The translations under genes and the position numbers were made by a program. Positions 11,157 through 11,273 of a DNA stretch of 11,273 nt are shown here, piece after piece. Position 1 is the first letter of the stretch; each line of letters opens with the position of its first letter. A model generated the notes under the pieces. That model made no database searches and was not told the origin of the DNA. It was given only the letters and a program-made list of their open reading frames with translations. This stretch comes from an uncultured Desulfovibrio sp. (GTDB lineage Bacteria; Desulfobacterota; Desulfovibrionia; Desulfovibrionales; Desulfovibrionaceae): assembly GCA_945871415.1 (NCBI GenBank), contig CAMBWG010000037.1:1-11273 (forward strand), in the 5' to 3' direction.

Positions 11157-11273
11157 GCCGCGCCTCCCCGAAATGATCAAAGCCGCGCACATCTTCCAGC
11201 GAACGGTTATTGCAGGTCAGCCCTTCTTCGGTCACGACGCCGATGGTCATGAAACCGGGGATGGCGGCATGCA
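11149..11273 (-). CDS. 3' end of an unidentified gene, cut by the window
   Basis: An open frame on the minus strand enters from the window edge and supplies 40 residues before TGA at 11151-11149. It includes IPGFMTIGVVTEEGLTCNN and ends GFDHFGEARHA. I do not recognise the family from so short a tail. Its stop overlaps the aldolase start by 8 nt, and its last codons contain the aldolase ribosome binding site, so the two are almost certainly co-translated and probably work in one pathway. Confidence 0.6.
   Translation of the reverse strand, partial: HAAIPGFMTIGVVTEEGLTCNNRSLEDVRGFDHFGEARHA

Overview
This looks like a chromosomal stretch from a GC-rich Gram-negative delta-proteobacterium, most likely a member of the Desulfovibrionaceae. 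That assignment is an inference from protein character, the rpmE - DUF1385 - prfA gene order and a solitary cheW; no search was run. Most genes are housekeeping. The unusual content is between the genes: dispersed structured repeats, long hairpins and several regulatory sites.

Layout. (1) 129-1428: a TetR-family repressor followed by a flavodoxin-fold NAD(P)H:flavin/quinone-type reductase. An 18-bp AT-rich site occurs once upstream of each gene and probably is the repressor's operator. (2) 1429-1614: the gap where the reductase meets a convergent gene. It holds a G-quadruplex motif fused to a 21-bp-arm hairpin. (3) 1615-2397, minus strand: a TtcA-type PP-loop tRNA thiolation enzyme, divergent from rpoZ. 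(4) 2589-5927, plus strand: rpoZ (RNA polymerase omega), dnaJ, an exported DcrB-like protein and tlyA (rRNA 2'-O-methyltransferase). (5) 6338-9072, plus strand: rpmE (ribosomal protein bL31), a DUF1385/YqhQ membrane protein and prfA (release factor 1). (6) 9248-9724: cheW behind a good flagellar (sigma-28) promoter and ending in a strong terminator. (7) 11273-9962, minus strand: the end of an unidentified gene, a translationally coupled class II aldolase and ridA.

At least six copies (A-F) of one intergenic repeat family lie at about 2826, 3042, 4391, 6117, 7779 and 9788. The most complete copy (B) is 150 bp, has 12-bp terminal inverted repeats and folds into three successive hairpins. The third hairpin shows a compensatory base-pair change between copies. 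Copies occur in both orientations, and two of them provide the TAG stop codon of the preceding gene. This MITE- or REP-like family is the best candidate for an undescribed element here. A second family of long, near-perfect hairpins appears at 1560-1610 and 5949-6006.

Functionally, the central genes serve transcription (rpoZ), protein folding (dnaJ), ribosome and tRNA maturation (tlyA, ttcA-like, rpmE) and translation termination (prfA). The flanks add redox defence (TetR plus reductase), chemotaxis coupling (cheW) and metabolite repair or salvage (ridA, aldolase). No complete defence system, CRISPR array, transposase, rRNA or tRNA was seen.
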